A stretch of 64,000 nt of DNA from Pedobacter nanyangensis. Its GTDB lineage: Bacteria; Bacteroidota; Bacteroidia; Sphingobacteriales; Sphingobacteriaceae. The position numbers and the translations under genes are program-made. Positions 54,738 through 63,795 of the stretch are shown here, piece after piece (the stretch's first letter is position 1; each line of letters starts with the position of its first letter). The stretch covers positions 1-64,000 of the forward strand of contig NZ_QMHO01000012.1 in the NCBI RefSeq assembly GCF_003313505.1, read 5' to 3'. The notes beneath the pieces were generated by a model. That model saw nothing but the letters and a program-made list of their open reading frames with translations, had not been told where the DNA came from and ran no database searches.

Positions 54738-55244
54738 ATGAAAAAATTATTGTTTTTTTTAGCCATTGTGATGGTAGCAGGTTGCAGTTATAAATTTAAC
54801 GGCGCTTCTATCCCTCCGGCAATGAAAACGCTTAACGTGCGTTTTTTTGAAAACAACGCCCCCTTGGTAATCCCTACTTTGGCACAATCTTTCACCGAAG
54901 ACTTAAAGGAGCGCATTCGTACGCAAAGCAGGCTGAGCATTACCCAAAATGATGCCGATGCCGTTATGGAAGGCCGAATTACCAGTTATGAAATTAAACC
55001 TGTAGCCTTTACCGATAACAGGCAACCTACTGCTGGCGCCAACCGGCTAACCATTTCCGTATTTGTAAAATACACCAACAATCTCGATACTGGAAAAGTA
55101 AAAACCAGCTTCGAGGAAACATTTAGCGCTTTTACAGAATTTCCAGCAAGCCAAAACTTTCAGTCCCAAGAACAAGCCCTCATTAAAAAGGTAACCACAC
55201 AACTTACCGAAAACATTTTTAACCGTGCTTTTGCGCAATGGTAA
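54738..55244 (+). CDS. lptE: LptE family lipopolysaccharide assembly lipoprotein
   Basis: A 168-residue outer-membrane lipoprotein that plugs the LptD channel in lipopolysaccharide delivery. The lipobox is VMVAGCSYKF with lipidated Cys16. Family marks: GASIPPAMKTLNVRFFENNAP, TEDLKERIRTQSRLSIT, and ADAVMEGRITSYEIKP. It is short compared with E. coli LptE but normal for Bacteroidota. Located between the sigma-54 activator and an acidic helical protein. Confidence 0.9.
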   Translation: MKKLLFFLAIVMVAGCSYKFNGASIPPAMKTLNVRFFENNAPLVIPTLAQSFTEDLKERIRTQSRLSITQNDADAVMEGRITSYEIKPVAFTDNRQPTAGANRLTISVFVKYTNNLDTGKVKTSFEETFSAFTEFPASQNFQSQEQALIKKVTTQLTENIFNRAFAQW

Positions 55245-55278
55245 ATAAAAATGTATTTTCAATTGTTAACTTAGCGCA

Positions 55279-56826
55279 ATGGAGTTGAATATAGAGAAAA
55301 CGCAACAACTTGAAAAACTACTTGCTAAGCCAACTTTGGCCACACAAGAGCACATCCCCTTTTTGCAAAATCTCATCGACGATTATCCCTATTTCCAGCC
55401 CCTGCACCTATTGCTTGCCAAAGCAAACGGCGCCCATGATAATCAGCAAAACATACTGACCAAAGCGGCACTTTACACCAATGGTGGCATTTTGCACCGC
55501 ATACTGCATGAACCACAGCACTTGCAAATGGTTGAAGAAATAGAGGTGGTTACCAATCCGGCCTGGAAAAACAACCTACAGATCAGCATCACTGCTAAAA
55601 CGGTTGAAGTAGCCCCCGCAGCGCCTACCGTAGCTAACCAATCAACAACAACTGCCGAGGTTCCCGAAATGGAAAATCAGGAGCAATCTTCTCACGAAAC
55701 AGCGGTACCCGAACCTGTACGCAACGAGGAACCATTAACCGAAAAAACTGCTCCCCAAGAGATTATAGCCCCAGAAATTGAAAACCTGGAACCACTGCAC
55801 CATGAAGTGATTGCGGTAGATCATGATCCCGAAGGAGAAAAAATTGTGGCTGAGGAAAACGGATCCGCGGCAACTACCCCGCAGGATTTTGTTGTGCCAG
55901 AGATTGAAAACCTGGAGCCCTTGCAAAACGAAGTCATCAAAGTTTGTGAACCAACTCCAGCAATCACAAACCATATTCCCTCCCAACAGCTTAAGGAAAC
56001 CGATGAGCAGGAAACTTTCGAGGAAATTGGCGAAGTTGCACTTACCGAAGAACATCTATCGAAACCCGAAACGGAAGAAACCATACCCGAAGTAGCACAG
56101 CAACAGGAACCTACCGACCTAGAAATGGCCTTCGAGCAGCAAGATGAGCCCCTCGGCAATGAAACCGGTGAACCAATTGACGAGAGTTTGGCCAATGCCA
56201 ACTTCTTTGCCTTTGAGCCCAGCTTTGAAACCGAATTTGTTGTGGAACAAGAAAAAGAGGTGCACACCGAAACGGAACAAACGCCCGTGCAAATTCAAAA
56301 GGAAAGCCCAAATGACGAGGTGCATACCCCTGAAAATGTGGTGAGCAAATACGATGACGACAAGCTTCCTTTTACCTTTTTATGGTGGCTGGCCAAAACC
56401 CGCAAAAACTATGAACAGGTTTTTAGGCCTTTTGCTTCGCCAGCAAAATCAAGTACAGCAACACAGGATCTGCAACAACAATACGTGGAAAATATTTTCC
56501 ATATACAGGCACCTTTTGAACCCGGAAAGGAAGCAGAAGTTCCAACCACTGAAAAACCCACAAAGGAAAGCCACATCATTGATTCGTTCATTAAAAACGA
56601 TCCGCAAATAAAGGCATTAAAGCCACATCAAATCAACAACGAAAACAAAGCTAAACGAAGTGCCGAGGACAATTACGACATGGTATCTGAAACTTTGGCC
56701 CAAATCTATATCGAGCAAATGCTTTATCACAAGGCAATAGATACTTATCAAAAATTAAGTTTGAAATTTCCAGAAAAAAGCCGTTACTTTGCCGACCTTA
56801 TACAGTCTTTGGAAAAGAAAATTTAA
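55279..56826 (+). CDS. Acidic repeat protein with a C-terminal TPR-like end
   Basis: A 515-residue protein without signal peptide. The N-terminal 100 residues are helical (ATQEHIPFLQNLIDDYPYF). Residues about 105-380 are very acidic and low in complexity, rich in Glu, Pro and Thr. Two related blocks (PEIENLEPLHHEVIAVD and PEIENLEPLQNEVIKVC) lie 42 residues apart, a recent internal duplication. The C-terminus has a TPR-like pair (ETLAQIYIEQMLYHKAIDTY). It lies between lptE and secG on the same transcript. Its role is unknown; a scaffold or assembly factor is a guess. Confidence 0.7.
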   Translation: MELNIEKTQQLEKLLAKPTLATQEHIPFLQNLIDDYPYFQPLHLLLAKANGAHDNQQNILTKAALYTNGGILHRILHEPQHLQMVEEIEVVTNPAWKNNLQISITAKTVEVAPAAPTVANQSTTTAEVPEMENQEQSSHETAVPEPVRNEEPLTEKTAPQEIIAPEIENLEPLHHEVIAVDHDPEGEKIVAEENGSAATTPQDFVVPEIENLEPLQNEVIKVCEPTPAITNHIPSQQLKETDEQETFEEIGEVALTEEHLSKPETEETIPEVAQQQEPTDLEMAFEQQDEPLGNETGEPIDESLANANFFAFEPSFETEFVVEQEKEVHTETEQTPVQIQKESPNDEVHTPENVVSKYDDDKLPFTFLWWLAKTRKNYEQVFRPFASPAKSSTATQDLQQQYVENIFHIQAPFEPGKEAEVPTTEKPTKESHIIDSFIKNDPQIKALKPHQINNENKAKRSAEDNYDMVSETLAQIYIEQMLYHKAIDTYQKLSLKFPEKSRYFADLIQSLEKKI

Positions 56827-56840
56827 AATTATTATACGAT

Positions 56841-57200
56841 ATGTTAATCTTATTTATTGTTTTATTGGTCATTGTATGCGTAGCACTAGGTCTATTTGTA
56901 TTGATACAAAACCCTAAAGGTGGTGGTTTGGCTACTGGTGGCGCAAGTAGCAACATGTTTGGTGTACAACGCACTGGCGATGTGTTAGAAAAAGGAACTT
57001 GGGTTTTATTGGCCCTAATTGTAGTGTTCTCTTTAGCAATTACTGCAATGAGCAAATCAGGAACAACCTCAGGTACTGGTTCAAAAATTGATGAGCATAT
57101 CAATAAAGCAGCTACGCCATCTCCAATTGGCAGCGGATTGCCTACCAAACAAGCGGATCCAGCAGCAGCACCTAAAGCTACTGACACCACCAAAAAATAG
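56841..57200 (+). CDS. secG: Preprotein translocase subunit SecG
   Basis: A 119-residue inner-membrane protein of the SecYEG channel. It has two TM helices (LILFIVLLVIVCVALGLFVL and VLLALIVVFSLAITAM) joined by the conserved loop IQNPKGGGLATGGASSNMFG. A Pro/Ala/Lys-rich tail (about residues 75-119) extends into the cytosol, typical of Bacteroidota SecG. It is the last gene of the sigma-54 activator, lptE, acidic protein group, with gaps of 3, 34 and 14 bases, and is closed by a terminator. Confidence 0.95.
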   Translation: MLILFIVLLVIVCVALGLFVLIQNPKGGGLATGGASSNMFGVQRTGDVLEKGTWVLLALIVVFSLAITAMSKSGTTSGTGSKIDEHINKAATPSPIGSGLPTKQADPAAAPKATDTTKK

Positions 57201-57229
57201 ATTTCTATAAAACGAAATATAAATGTAAG

Positions 57230-57260
57230 CTCCTTGGTTAACCGCCAAGGAGTTTTTTTT
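57230..57260 (+). terminator. Terminator of the secG operon
   Basis: CTCCTTGG (57230-57237) pairs with CCAAGGAG (57245-57252) around TTAACCG, followed by eight T. A rho-independent terminator. Confidence 0.9.
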
Positions 57261-57324
57261 ATTTCCATGCGGTTTTCAATTTAGCGCCATCTTTACCAGC
57301 AATTGTCAAGCAGTATTTATTTTC

Positions 57325-57332
57325 TATATTTG
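57325..57332 (+). promoter_or_regulatory. -7 promoter box of the Omp85-like gene
   Basis: TATATTTG matches TAnnTTTG and lies 19 bases before the TTG start at 57352. Confidence 0.55.
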
Positions 57333-57351
57333 AGCAAGTCATTTAATTTTC

Positions 57352-59946
57352 TTGAAAAGATCACTCCTCATGGTTTTTGGTTGTTTGCTTTTTTCCAACT
57401 TAGCAAACGCACAACATAAGGCCGATAGCATACAAGTTGCCGTTGCCCCAAACTATAATAATGTAGGCAAGTTCCATCGCTTTTTATTTGGCGAAAACTA
57501 TCGCAAAACCTGGGCAGCTCCAGTTAAAATAAGAGTATTCAATATCCAGCAGGAAAAAGGCGGGCTTAAAATTGTGAAGCTGGGCGGCGGCATGCAAACC
57601 CGTTCCCTACGGTTAGAAGATAATGCCGGGCGCCAGTATGTACTGCGCACCTTACAAAAATATCCAGAAAGGGCTCTTCCAGCAAACCTTAAGGAAACCA
57701 TTGCTAAAGATATTTTACAGGACCAAGTGACCACAGCTAATCCATTTGCCGCACTTACCGTTCCTCCATTGGCCAATGCGCTTAACATTCCGCACATGAA
57801 CCCTGAGGCGGTATACGTAGCCGATGATCCAGGGCTGGGCGAATACCGAAAAGATTTTGCCAACCAGGTTTTCCTGTTCGAAGAACGAATTCCTGATGAA
57901 AGTGAAAAAAGCGTCAATACCGATAAGCTGATTAAAAACCTGCAAAAGGATAATGATGAACTGATTGATCAAAAGATTGTTTTAAGGGCACGCTTATTGG
58001 ACATGCTGTTGGGCGATTGGGACAGGCACGAAGATCAATGGCGATGGGACAAAACCAAAACGGGCAAACAGGTGCTATACACCCCCATTCCCCGAGACCG
58101 CGACCAAGTTTATTATCAAACGTCGGGCATTTTCCCTTGGATTGTATCGCACCAATGGCTAAAATCTAAATTTCAACCTTACAAGGATGAGATAAGGGAT
58201 ATTAACGGCTGGAATTTTAATGCAAGATATTTTGACCGTTCGTTTTTAAATGCCCTTAGCCAGCAGGATTGGGAAGAGCAAATTGCCTATGTACAACAGC
58301 ACCTCCCCGATTCGCTCGTTTATCGTGCCATGAAAAGGATGCCACCATCCGTTTACGAAATTTCGGGCAAGCAACTGGCCGAAACCTTTATCCAAAGACG
58401 AAATCGCTTAGCTAAACAAGCAATAGATTATTATCAATTCATTTCAATTTACGTTGATATTCCTGCCAGTGACAAACATGAAAAGCTGGTTTTGGACTAT
58501 CGCGAAAATGGAGAAATAGCGGTAACCATTTATAAAACCAAAAAAGAAGGCAATGTAGAAGGGATTATTTACCAACGCACATTCGTTCCACAGGTGACCA
58601 AGGAAATTAGGCTGTATGGTTATGGTGGAAATAATGCCTTTGAAGTGAAAGGACAACAAAAATCAAATATTAAGGTGCGCTTAATAGGTGGACAAGATTC
58701 GGATTCCTATCAAATTGACAACGATTTTGCAAATGCCAACAAGCTGTTGATATATGACGATAAAGGAAGTAAAAACAACTTGCCCAACAAAAAGCTGGCA
58801 ACGCTTAGGTTATCAAACGACACGGCTGTTTACAATTACAATAGAAAAAGCTTTGCTTACGACAGGTTTGAAATAGTAGTACTTCCCGAATACAACAACG
58901 ACAATGGAGTATCTGTTAATTTTGGATTCAGAGATACCAAGCATGGGTTTAGAAAAGAACCTTATGCTTTTAAACATGAACTGATTGCCAATTACTCCAT
59001 TCCCCGCAAATCGTTCTCGATAGGTTATGAGGCCGACTGGAAGAAACTTATCGGCAATTACGATCTCAACATTAAAGCTTCCTCGCAGGGCCCCAATAAC
59101 GTGGGCAACTTTTTTGGCGTAGGCAACAACTCCCAATTTATGGCTTACCTACCTGATGATGATGGCGAATTTGACAACGACCAGGATGATAAAATACCTT
59201 TTTTCCGTAACAGATATGACCTGGTAGATGCCGATGTGAGCTTAAAACGCCGCTTTGGCAATTTTGAGTTAAGCGCCGGGATCAGTAACCAATTTTACAA
59301 CAGTGCCTACTCCAATAATGCCAATAAATTTTTGGGGCTTTACCAAAGTACATTCCCTGGCGAAAATGTGTTTGGCACCAAATGGTACACTGGACTAAAA
59401 TTTATGGCCGTTTATGATACCAGGAACAATCCATTAATGCCTACCAAAGGACTTTACTGGCAAGCTACGCTTAGGGGGCTTCAACAATTGAACGAAAACC
59501 ATTTACGTTCGGGCACCTTCCATACCGACTTTACCGCATACCTTAATCCTGACGGTCACGGCAGTTTTGTGATGGCCAATCGTAGTGGTGTAGCTGCAAG
59601 CGCAGGCGATCCCGCATTTTTCCAGATGGTTAAATTGGGCGGTTCCGTGAACTTAAGAGGATTTTACAGAGGTCGCTTTACGGGCACTTCATTAGCTTTC
59701 AACAACCTTGAGCTAAGGTTAAAAGTGCTTGATTTCAACTCCTACCTTTTCCCCGGCAAGCTTGGCCTGATTGGTTTCCATGATATTGGACGGGTTTGGT
59801 CTAAAGGTGTTCAATCCAACACGTGGCACAACGGCTATGGTGGTGGGATATTTTTCTCCCCTGCCGATCTTCTGTTATTACAAGCTGTAGTAGGTACCTC
59901 GAAAGAAAGCACGATGACCTATGTGGGAATGGGTTTCCGTTTTTAG
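57352..59946 (+). CDS. Kinase-like domain fused to an Omp85-type outer-membrane barrel
   Basis: An 864-residue exported protein. TTG at 57352 gives a signal peptide MKRSLLMVFGCLLFSNLANA; the ATG at residue 7 is a weaker option. Residues about 60-300 have kinase-like marks: GGG at 78-80 with YVLRTLQK after it, G-D-W-D-R-H at 221-226, and IPRDRDQVYY with D249 and D251, the layout seen in HipA and FAM20-type atypical kinases. About 520-864 is an Omp85 (BamA/TamA) barrel ending in SKESTMTYVGMGFRF. The barrel plus a periplasmic kinase-like head is the notable point. Confidence 0.75.
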   Translation: MKRSLLMVFGCLLFSNLANAQHKADSIQVAVAPNYNNVGKFHRFLFGENYRKTWAAPVKIRVFNIQQEKGGLKIVKLGGGMQTRSLRLEDNAGRQYVLRTLQKYPERALPANLKETIAKDILQDQVTTANPFAALTVPPLANALNIPHMNPEAVYVADDPGLGEYRKDFANQVFLFEERIPDESEKSVNTDKLIKNLQKDNDELIDQKIVLRARLLDMLLGDWDRHEDQWRWDKTKTGKQVLYTPIPRDRDQVYYQTSGIFPWIVSHQWLKSKFQPYKDEIRDINGWNFNARYFDRSFLNALSQQDWEEQIAYVQQHLPDSLVYRAMKRMPPSVYEISGKQLAETFIQRRNRLAKQAIDYYQFISIYVDIPASDKHEKLVLDYRENGEIAVTIYKTKKEGNVEGIIYQRTFVPQVTKEIRLYGYGGNNAFEVKGQQKSNIKVRLIGGQDSDSYQIDNDFANANKLLIYDDKGSKNNLPNKKLATLRLSNDTAVYNYNRKSFAYDRFEIVVLPEYNNDNGVSVNFGFRDTKHGFRKEPYAFKHELIANYSIPRKSFSIGYEADWKKLIGNYDLNIKASSQGPNNVGNFFGVGNNSQFMAYLPDDDGEFDNDQDDKIPFFRNRYDLVDADVSLKRRFGNFELSAGISNQFYNSAYSNNANKFLGLYQSTFPGENVFGTKWYTGLKFMAVYDTRNNPLMPTKGLYWQATLRGLQQLNENHLRSGTFHTDFTAYLNPDGHGSFVMANRSGVAASAGDPAFFQMVKLGGSVNLRGFYRGRFTGTSLAFNNLELRLKVLDFNSYLFPGKLGLIGFHDIGRVWSKGVQSNTWHNGYGGGIFFSPADLLLLQAVVGTSKESTMTYVGMGFRF

Positions 59947-60040
59947 CTAAAGTATTTTGTAATTATTTCACACGTTTTATTAAATCTTTAGAGATTCCTC
60001 CCATCGTTGGAATGAATAATTTCATTCTTCTTTGCGCACC

Positions 60041-60122
60041 TTTGCGAATACTTATAGAACCTTTGCGTTAAAGTTTTTTTTAAAACGCAAAGTAAGGAAG
60101 GTGGACGCTAAGAACGCAAAGA
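60041..60122 (+). repeat. Interspersed repeat family B, copy 2
   Basis: TTTGCGAATACTTATAGAAC (60041-60060), a 9-bp perfect hairpin CTTTGCGTT / AACGCAAAG (60061-60069 with 60084-60092), and CGCTAAGAACGCAAAGA (60106-60122). These recur in the same order at 501-587. The stem is kept although loop and flanks differ, which suggests selection for the fold. Confidence 0.65.
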
Positions 60123-60182
60123 CATAAGGATAGCATTGACGAAGCAACCCCTGCCCTCATTACTTGCAAAAACCTGCGTTAA

Positions 60183-60242
60183 ATAGCCCCGATAGTAGCG
60201 GGCACGAAGCCGCAGGCGTAGTAAAGCGGATAGCGGGACTTG
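60183..60242 (-). repeat. Interspersed repeat family A, copy 3
   Basis: AGCCCCGATAGTAGCGG at one end and GCGGATAGCGGGACTTG at the other match, in reverse, the ends of the copy at 386-455. The middle segment is different (CGAAGCCGCAGGCG). With family B it fills much of the gap 59947-60455 before groES. Confidence 0.55.
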
Positions 60243-60384
60243 CCAAAAAGATGGCCACTGCTCTAGCGCTTCCGAAGAACAAACACTGTAGCTAAAAAAA
60301 ACATCCTGTCACTCTGACACCCAAAAAACAAGCTATATTTACCTCAACTGTCAAAGCCGTGAAATTTTGTCAACCTAAAACCTC

Positions 60385-60401
60385 TTGGCACAAAAACTGA
60401 T
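60385..60401 (+). promoter_or_regulatory. Weak sigma-54-like -24/-12 element upstream of groES
   Basis: TTGGCAC at 60385-60391 is a perfect -24 motif, but the -12 element at 60397-60401 is CTGAT instead of TTGC(A/T). No TAnnTTTG box was found in the 500-base gap. Recorded as a possible promoter only. Confidence 0.25.
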
Positions 60402-60455
60402 GACAGGTAAACTATCAAATTAAACATTTTAAATCAAAATAATATTATTAGAGTT

Positions 60456-60734
60456 ATGGCTTTAAATTTAAAACCAATTGGAGACAGGATTGTGGTAGAA
60501 GCTGCACCTGCTGAAGAAAAAACGGCTTCTGGTATCTATATCCCTGATACTGCAAAAGAAAAACCTCAACAAGGAACGGTAGTTGCTGTTGGCGCTGGTA
60601 AAAAAGATGAACCAATGACTGTAAAAGTTGGCGACGTAGTACTTTATGGCAAATTTGCTGGCACCGAAGTATCTCACGAAGGAAAAGAGTATTTAATTAT
60701 GCGTGAAAGCGATATTTACGCGGTAATTGGATAA
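60456..60734 (+). CDS. groES: Co-chaperonin GroES
   Basis: A 92-residue cytosolic cap protein of the GroEL chamber. It has the family start [17 protein letters not shown], the mobile loop [21 protein letters not shown], and the roof region [20 protein letters not shown], ending [11 protein letters not shown]. It is followed by groEL after 103 bases, standard groESL order. The gap upstream holds repeats and a poor promoter candidate. Confidence 0.97.
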   Translation: MALNLKPIGDRIVVEAAPAEEKTASGIYIPDTAKEKPQQGTVVAVGAGKKDEPMTVKVGDVVLYGKFAGTEVSHEGKEYLIMRESDIYAVIG

Positions 60735-60837
60735 AAAATTGAAATGTTGTAACGTTAAAATGTTGCAATGTTAATTGATTAGTAGTTGAAAAACCTTTCA
60801 ACTTTAAAACATTAAAACTTTCAAACAAAATTAAGCA

Positions 60838-62478
60838 ATGGCAAAACAAGTAAGATATAACGTTGAAGCTCGTGACGCACTGAAAAAAGGTGTTGACACT
60901 TTAGCAAACGCAGTAAAAGTAACTTTGGGTCCAAAAGGACGTAATGTAATTATCGATAAAAAATTCGGTTCACCGGCCATCACTAAAGATGGTGTTTCGG
61001 TAGCGAAAGAAATTGATTTAAAAGACCCAATTGAAAACATGGGTGCTCAAATGGTAAAAGAAGTAGCTTCTAAAACTGCTGATATTGCAGGTGATGGAAC
61101 TACTACCGCTACTGTTTTGGCGCAGGCAATTGTTACCGCTGGCATTAAAAACGTGGCTGCTGGTGCAAATCCAATGGATTTGAAACGTGGTATCGACAAA
61201 GCGGTGGCTGCTGTGGTAGAGAACCTGAAAACTCAATCACAAACCGTTGGCGAAGACAACAACAAAATCAAACAAGTGGCTTCAATTTCTGCCAACAACG
61301 ACGAGGTAATCGGTTCGTTAATTGCCGAAGCCATGCAAAAAGTAGGTAAAGACGGTGTAATTACGGTTGAAGAAGCAAAAGGTACTGAAACCGAAGTTAA
61401 AACGGTAGAAGGTATGCAATTCGACAGAGGTTACCTTTCTCCATACTTTGTAACCAATGCCGATAAAATGGAAGCTGAACTAGATGCGCCTTTCATTTTG
61501 ATCTACGACAAAAAAATCAGCAACATGAAAGAGTTGTTGCCAGTATTGGAAAAAACAGTTCAAACTGGTAAACCGCTTTTAATCATTGCCGAAGATTTAG
61601 ACGGCGAAGCTTTAGCTACTTTGGTAGTAAACAAAATCCGTGGCTCGCTGAAAGTTGCTGCGGTTAAGGCTCCTGGCTTTGGCGACAGAAGAAAAGCAAT
61701 GTTAGAAGACATCGCTATCCTAACTGGCGGTATCGTAATTTCTGAAGAAAGAGGCTACAAATTAGAAAATGCTGATTTAACTTACCTGGGTACTGCAGAG
61801 AAAGTAGTAATTGATAAAGACAATACCACTGTAATCAACGGTTCTGGTAAAACTGAGGATATCAAAGCTCGTGTGGGCCAAATTAAAGCACAAATCGAGA
61901 CGACTACTTCAGACTACGATAAAGAAAAACTACAAGAGCGTTTAGCTAAACTTTCTGGTGGTGTGGCCGTACTTTACGTAGGTGCTGCTTCGGAAGTTGA
62001 AATGAAAGAGAAAAAAGACCGTGTTGACGATGCTTTACACGCCACTCGTGCAGCGGTAGAAGAAGGCATTGTTGCTGGTGGTGGTGTTGCTTTCATCCGT
62101 GCGGTAGAAGCTTTAGCGAACCTAAAAGGCGATAACGACGACGAAACTACTGGTATTGCCATCGTGAAACGTGCTATCGAAGAGCCTTTGCGCCAAATCT
62201 GCGAAAACGCAGGTATCGAGGGTTCTATCGTGGTACAAAAAGTTAAAGAAGGCAAAGCCGATTTCGGTTACAATGCACGTACCGATGCTTATGAGAACTT
62301 AATTGGCGCTGGTGTAATCGACCCAACTAAAGTATCTCGTGTAGCTTTGGAAAATGCAGCTTCAATTGCGGCAATGCTATTAACTACCGAGGTAGTATTG
62401 GCAGACGAGCCGGAAGAAGCAGGCGCTGGTGCACACGCACACCCTCCAATGGGCGGTGGCATGGGCGGCATGATGTAG
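60838..62478 (+). CDS. groEL: Chaperonin GroEL
   Basis: The 60-kDa ATP-driven folding chamber, 546 residues. Diagnostic parts: [20 protein letters not shown], the ATP-site [14 protein letters not shown], apical-domain [31 protein letters not shown], and the Gly-Met tail GGGMGGMM. It lies in one transcript with groES. A strong terminator is found at 62533. Confidence 0.98.
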   Translation: MAKQVRYNVEARDALKKGVDTLANAVKVTLGPKGRNVIIDKKFGSPAITKDGVSVAKEIDLKDPIENMGAQMVKEVASKTADIAGDGTTTATVLAQAIVTAGIKNVAAGANPMDLKRGIDKAVAAVVENLKTQSQTVGEDNNKIKQVASISANNDEVIGSLIAEAMQKVGKDGVITVEEAKGTETEVKTVEGMQFDRGYLSPYFVTNADKMEAELDAPFILIYDKKISNMKELLPVLEKTVQTGKPLLIIAEDLDGEALATLVVNKIRGSLKVAAVKAPGFGDRRKAMLEDIAILTGGIVISEERGYKLENADLTYLGTAEKVVIDKDNTTVINGSGKTEDIKARVGQIKAQIETTTSDYDKEKLQERLAKLSGGVAVLYVGAASEVEMKEKKDRVDDALHATRAAVEEGIVAGGGVAFIRAVEALANLKGDNDDETTGIAIVKRAIEEPLRQICENAGIEGSIVVQKVKEGKADFGYNARTDAYENLIGAGVIDPTKVSRVALENAASIAAMLLTTEVVLADEPEEAGAGAHAHPPMGGGMGGMM

Positions 62479-62502
62479 TCAAGCATCCGTAAATAGTACG
62501 TC

Positions 62503-62523
62503 ATGCTGAATTCATTTCAGCAT
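62503..62523. repeat. Small palindrome after groEL
   Basis: ATGCTGAA (62503-62510) pairs with TTCAGCAT (62516-62523) around TTCAT. It precedes the groEL terminator and may help it. Confidence 0.5.
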
Positions 62524-62532
62524 CAGCTATAC

Positions 62533-62568
62533 AAAAATCCCTCAGAGCGAAAGTTCTGGGGGATTTTT
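62533..62568 (+). terminator. Terminator of groESL
   Basis: AAAAATCCCTCAGA (62533-62546) pairs with TCTGGGGGATTTTT (62555-62568) with one U-G pair. The right arm ends in a T run. A rho-independent terminator. Confidence 0.85.
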
Positions 62569-62578
62569 ATTTGCGATA

Positions 62579-62610
62579 CGTCATTGCGAGGAGGAACGAG
62601 GAAGCAATCT
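62579..62610. repeat. REP-like element CGTCATTGCGAGGA
   Basis: CGTCATTGCGAGGAGGAACG at 62579-62598 continues as AGGAAGCAATCT to 62610. The CATTGC and GCAATC halves are inverted partners with a GAGGAACGAGGA centre. Elements of this type recur widely between genes in many bacteria. It occurs once in this window. Confidence 0.55.
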
Positions 62611-62694
62611 CTATAAATCATTCGAAGCGCTAATCTATTGCTACTATCTCCCTCCAGTCCTGCTTTCCGCTCCAATCTTTTTGTTCCTCTACAC

Positions 62695-62743
62695 AAACCT
62701 CATAGGTTTACTATGAATAATGTCTATTAAACCTATGAGGTTT
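62695..62743. repeat. Long perfect palindrome, AACCTC family
   Basis: A perfect 16-bp stem pairs 62695-62710 (AAACCTCATAGGTTTA) with 62728-62743 around a 17-nt loop. It shares its core AAACCTC..AGGTTT with the element at 62831-62863. Confidence 0.65.
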
Positions 62744-62830
62744 TCCCCCTGGTCAAAAAATATTTCCGCTACAATCAGGGCTAGTTAACCAAAAACATTG
62801 CAAAACACTACCAACCCTTGCGCCTTATTT

Positions 62831-62863
62831 AAACCTCGCAGGTTTTTAAAACCTGCGAGGTTT
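62831..62863. repeat. Perfect palindrome, AACCTCG family
   Basis: AAACCTCGCAGGTTTT (62831-62846) and AAAACCTGCGAGGTTT (62848-62863) pair perfectly around one T. It shares the core with the copies at 62695 and, less closely, at 26982. The gap 62479-63010 holds no gene but four palindromic elements. Confidence 0.65.
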
Positions 62864-63010
62864 CCAATCGAAAAACAACTTAATACCTAAACTCTTTCGT
62901 CTCCCAACTTCCCACCAACCCCAATTTACGGACTAAAACACTTTTCCGACTTGCGGACTTAAGACCTCCCTCCTCTTGCGGAGTACCAAAAAACTTTCTA
63001 CATTTAACCC

Positions 63011-63670
63011 ATGTGGGAAATACTAGGCGATAGAAACCAATTTTTAAGCATTGCAGAAGTCAACAAATTTTTATTGACCATTTTGCTATGTGGCATTATT
63101 GGCGCCGAACGTGAGTACCGCAGCAAATCGGCAGGTTTAAAAACCATGATCATGATTGGCCTGGGTTCTGCCCTATTTACCGTACTCTCCATTAAAATAG
63201 GCGATGTTAGTCACGACAGAATTGCCTCCAACATTGTAACCGGCATTGGCTTTTTGGGAGCCGGAGTAATTTTTAAGGAAGAAAACCGTGTAAAAGGCCT
63301 AACCACTGCCTGCGTTATCTGGATTGTGGCAGCCATTGGCATGGCCGTAGGTTCGGGCTATTTTATACAGGCCATTGGCGTAACCGGCGTAGTGCTTATC
63401 TCGTTACTGGTATTTCCGTATGTAGAGAACATTGCCGAGCGCCGTTTTACCAAGCGCACCTACCGCATTGCCAAAAGGTACCAAAACAAAGATTTAGATA
63501 ATTATGAGCTGATCTTTAAACAGCACAAGCTAAAGCCCAGCCGTGGCAAGCACCAACTGGCCAACGGTATCATTACAGGCACTTGGGATGCCGTGGGAAG
63601 CCCAGCTAACCACCACAACTTTGTGGAGGCCATGCTGCAAGATAGCAGCATCTTAGAATTTGATTTTTAA
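63011..63670 (+). CDS. MgtC/SapB family membrane protein
   Basis: A 219-residue inner-membrane protein. The N-terminal half has the MgtC fold: LLTILLCGIIGAEREYRSK, AGLKTMIMIGLGSALFTVLS, RIASNIVTGIGFLGAGVIF and GLTTACVIWIVAAIGMAVGS, about four to five TM helices. The C-terminal region (about 140-219) is a soluble ACT-like tail, longer than in short SapB types. MgtC is linked to magnesium limitation and membrane-potential or virulence traits. It is monocistronic here. Confidence 0.92.
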   Translation: MWEILGDRNQFLSIAEVNKFLLTILLCGIIGAEREYRSKSAGLKTMIMIGLGSALFTVLSIKIGDVSHDRIASNIVTGIGFLGAGVIFKEENRVKGLTTACVIWIVAAIGMAVGSGYFIQAIGVTGVVLISLLVFPYVENIAERRFTKRTYRIAKRYQNKDLDNYELIFKQHKLKPSRGKHQLANGIITGTWDAVGSPANHHNFVEAMLQDSSILEFDF

Positions 63671-63795
63671 ACCGTTGCCCCATTTAAAAACCTGTTCGTT
63701 GCAAGTGCAATGTTCCGTTAATATCACCGTTAAATCAAATAATCAGCCTTTTGGCCAGCATTAAAAAATAATCCCGTTAGGCATTACACAGGTCA

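Noticed and set aside
61974-62255. Minus-strand frames opposite groEL
   Set aside because: They are shadows of a highly conserved coding gene with strong codon bias, with no independent start signal.
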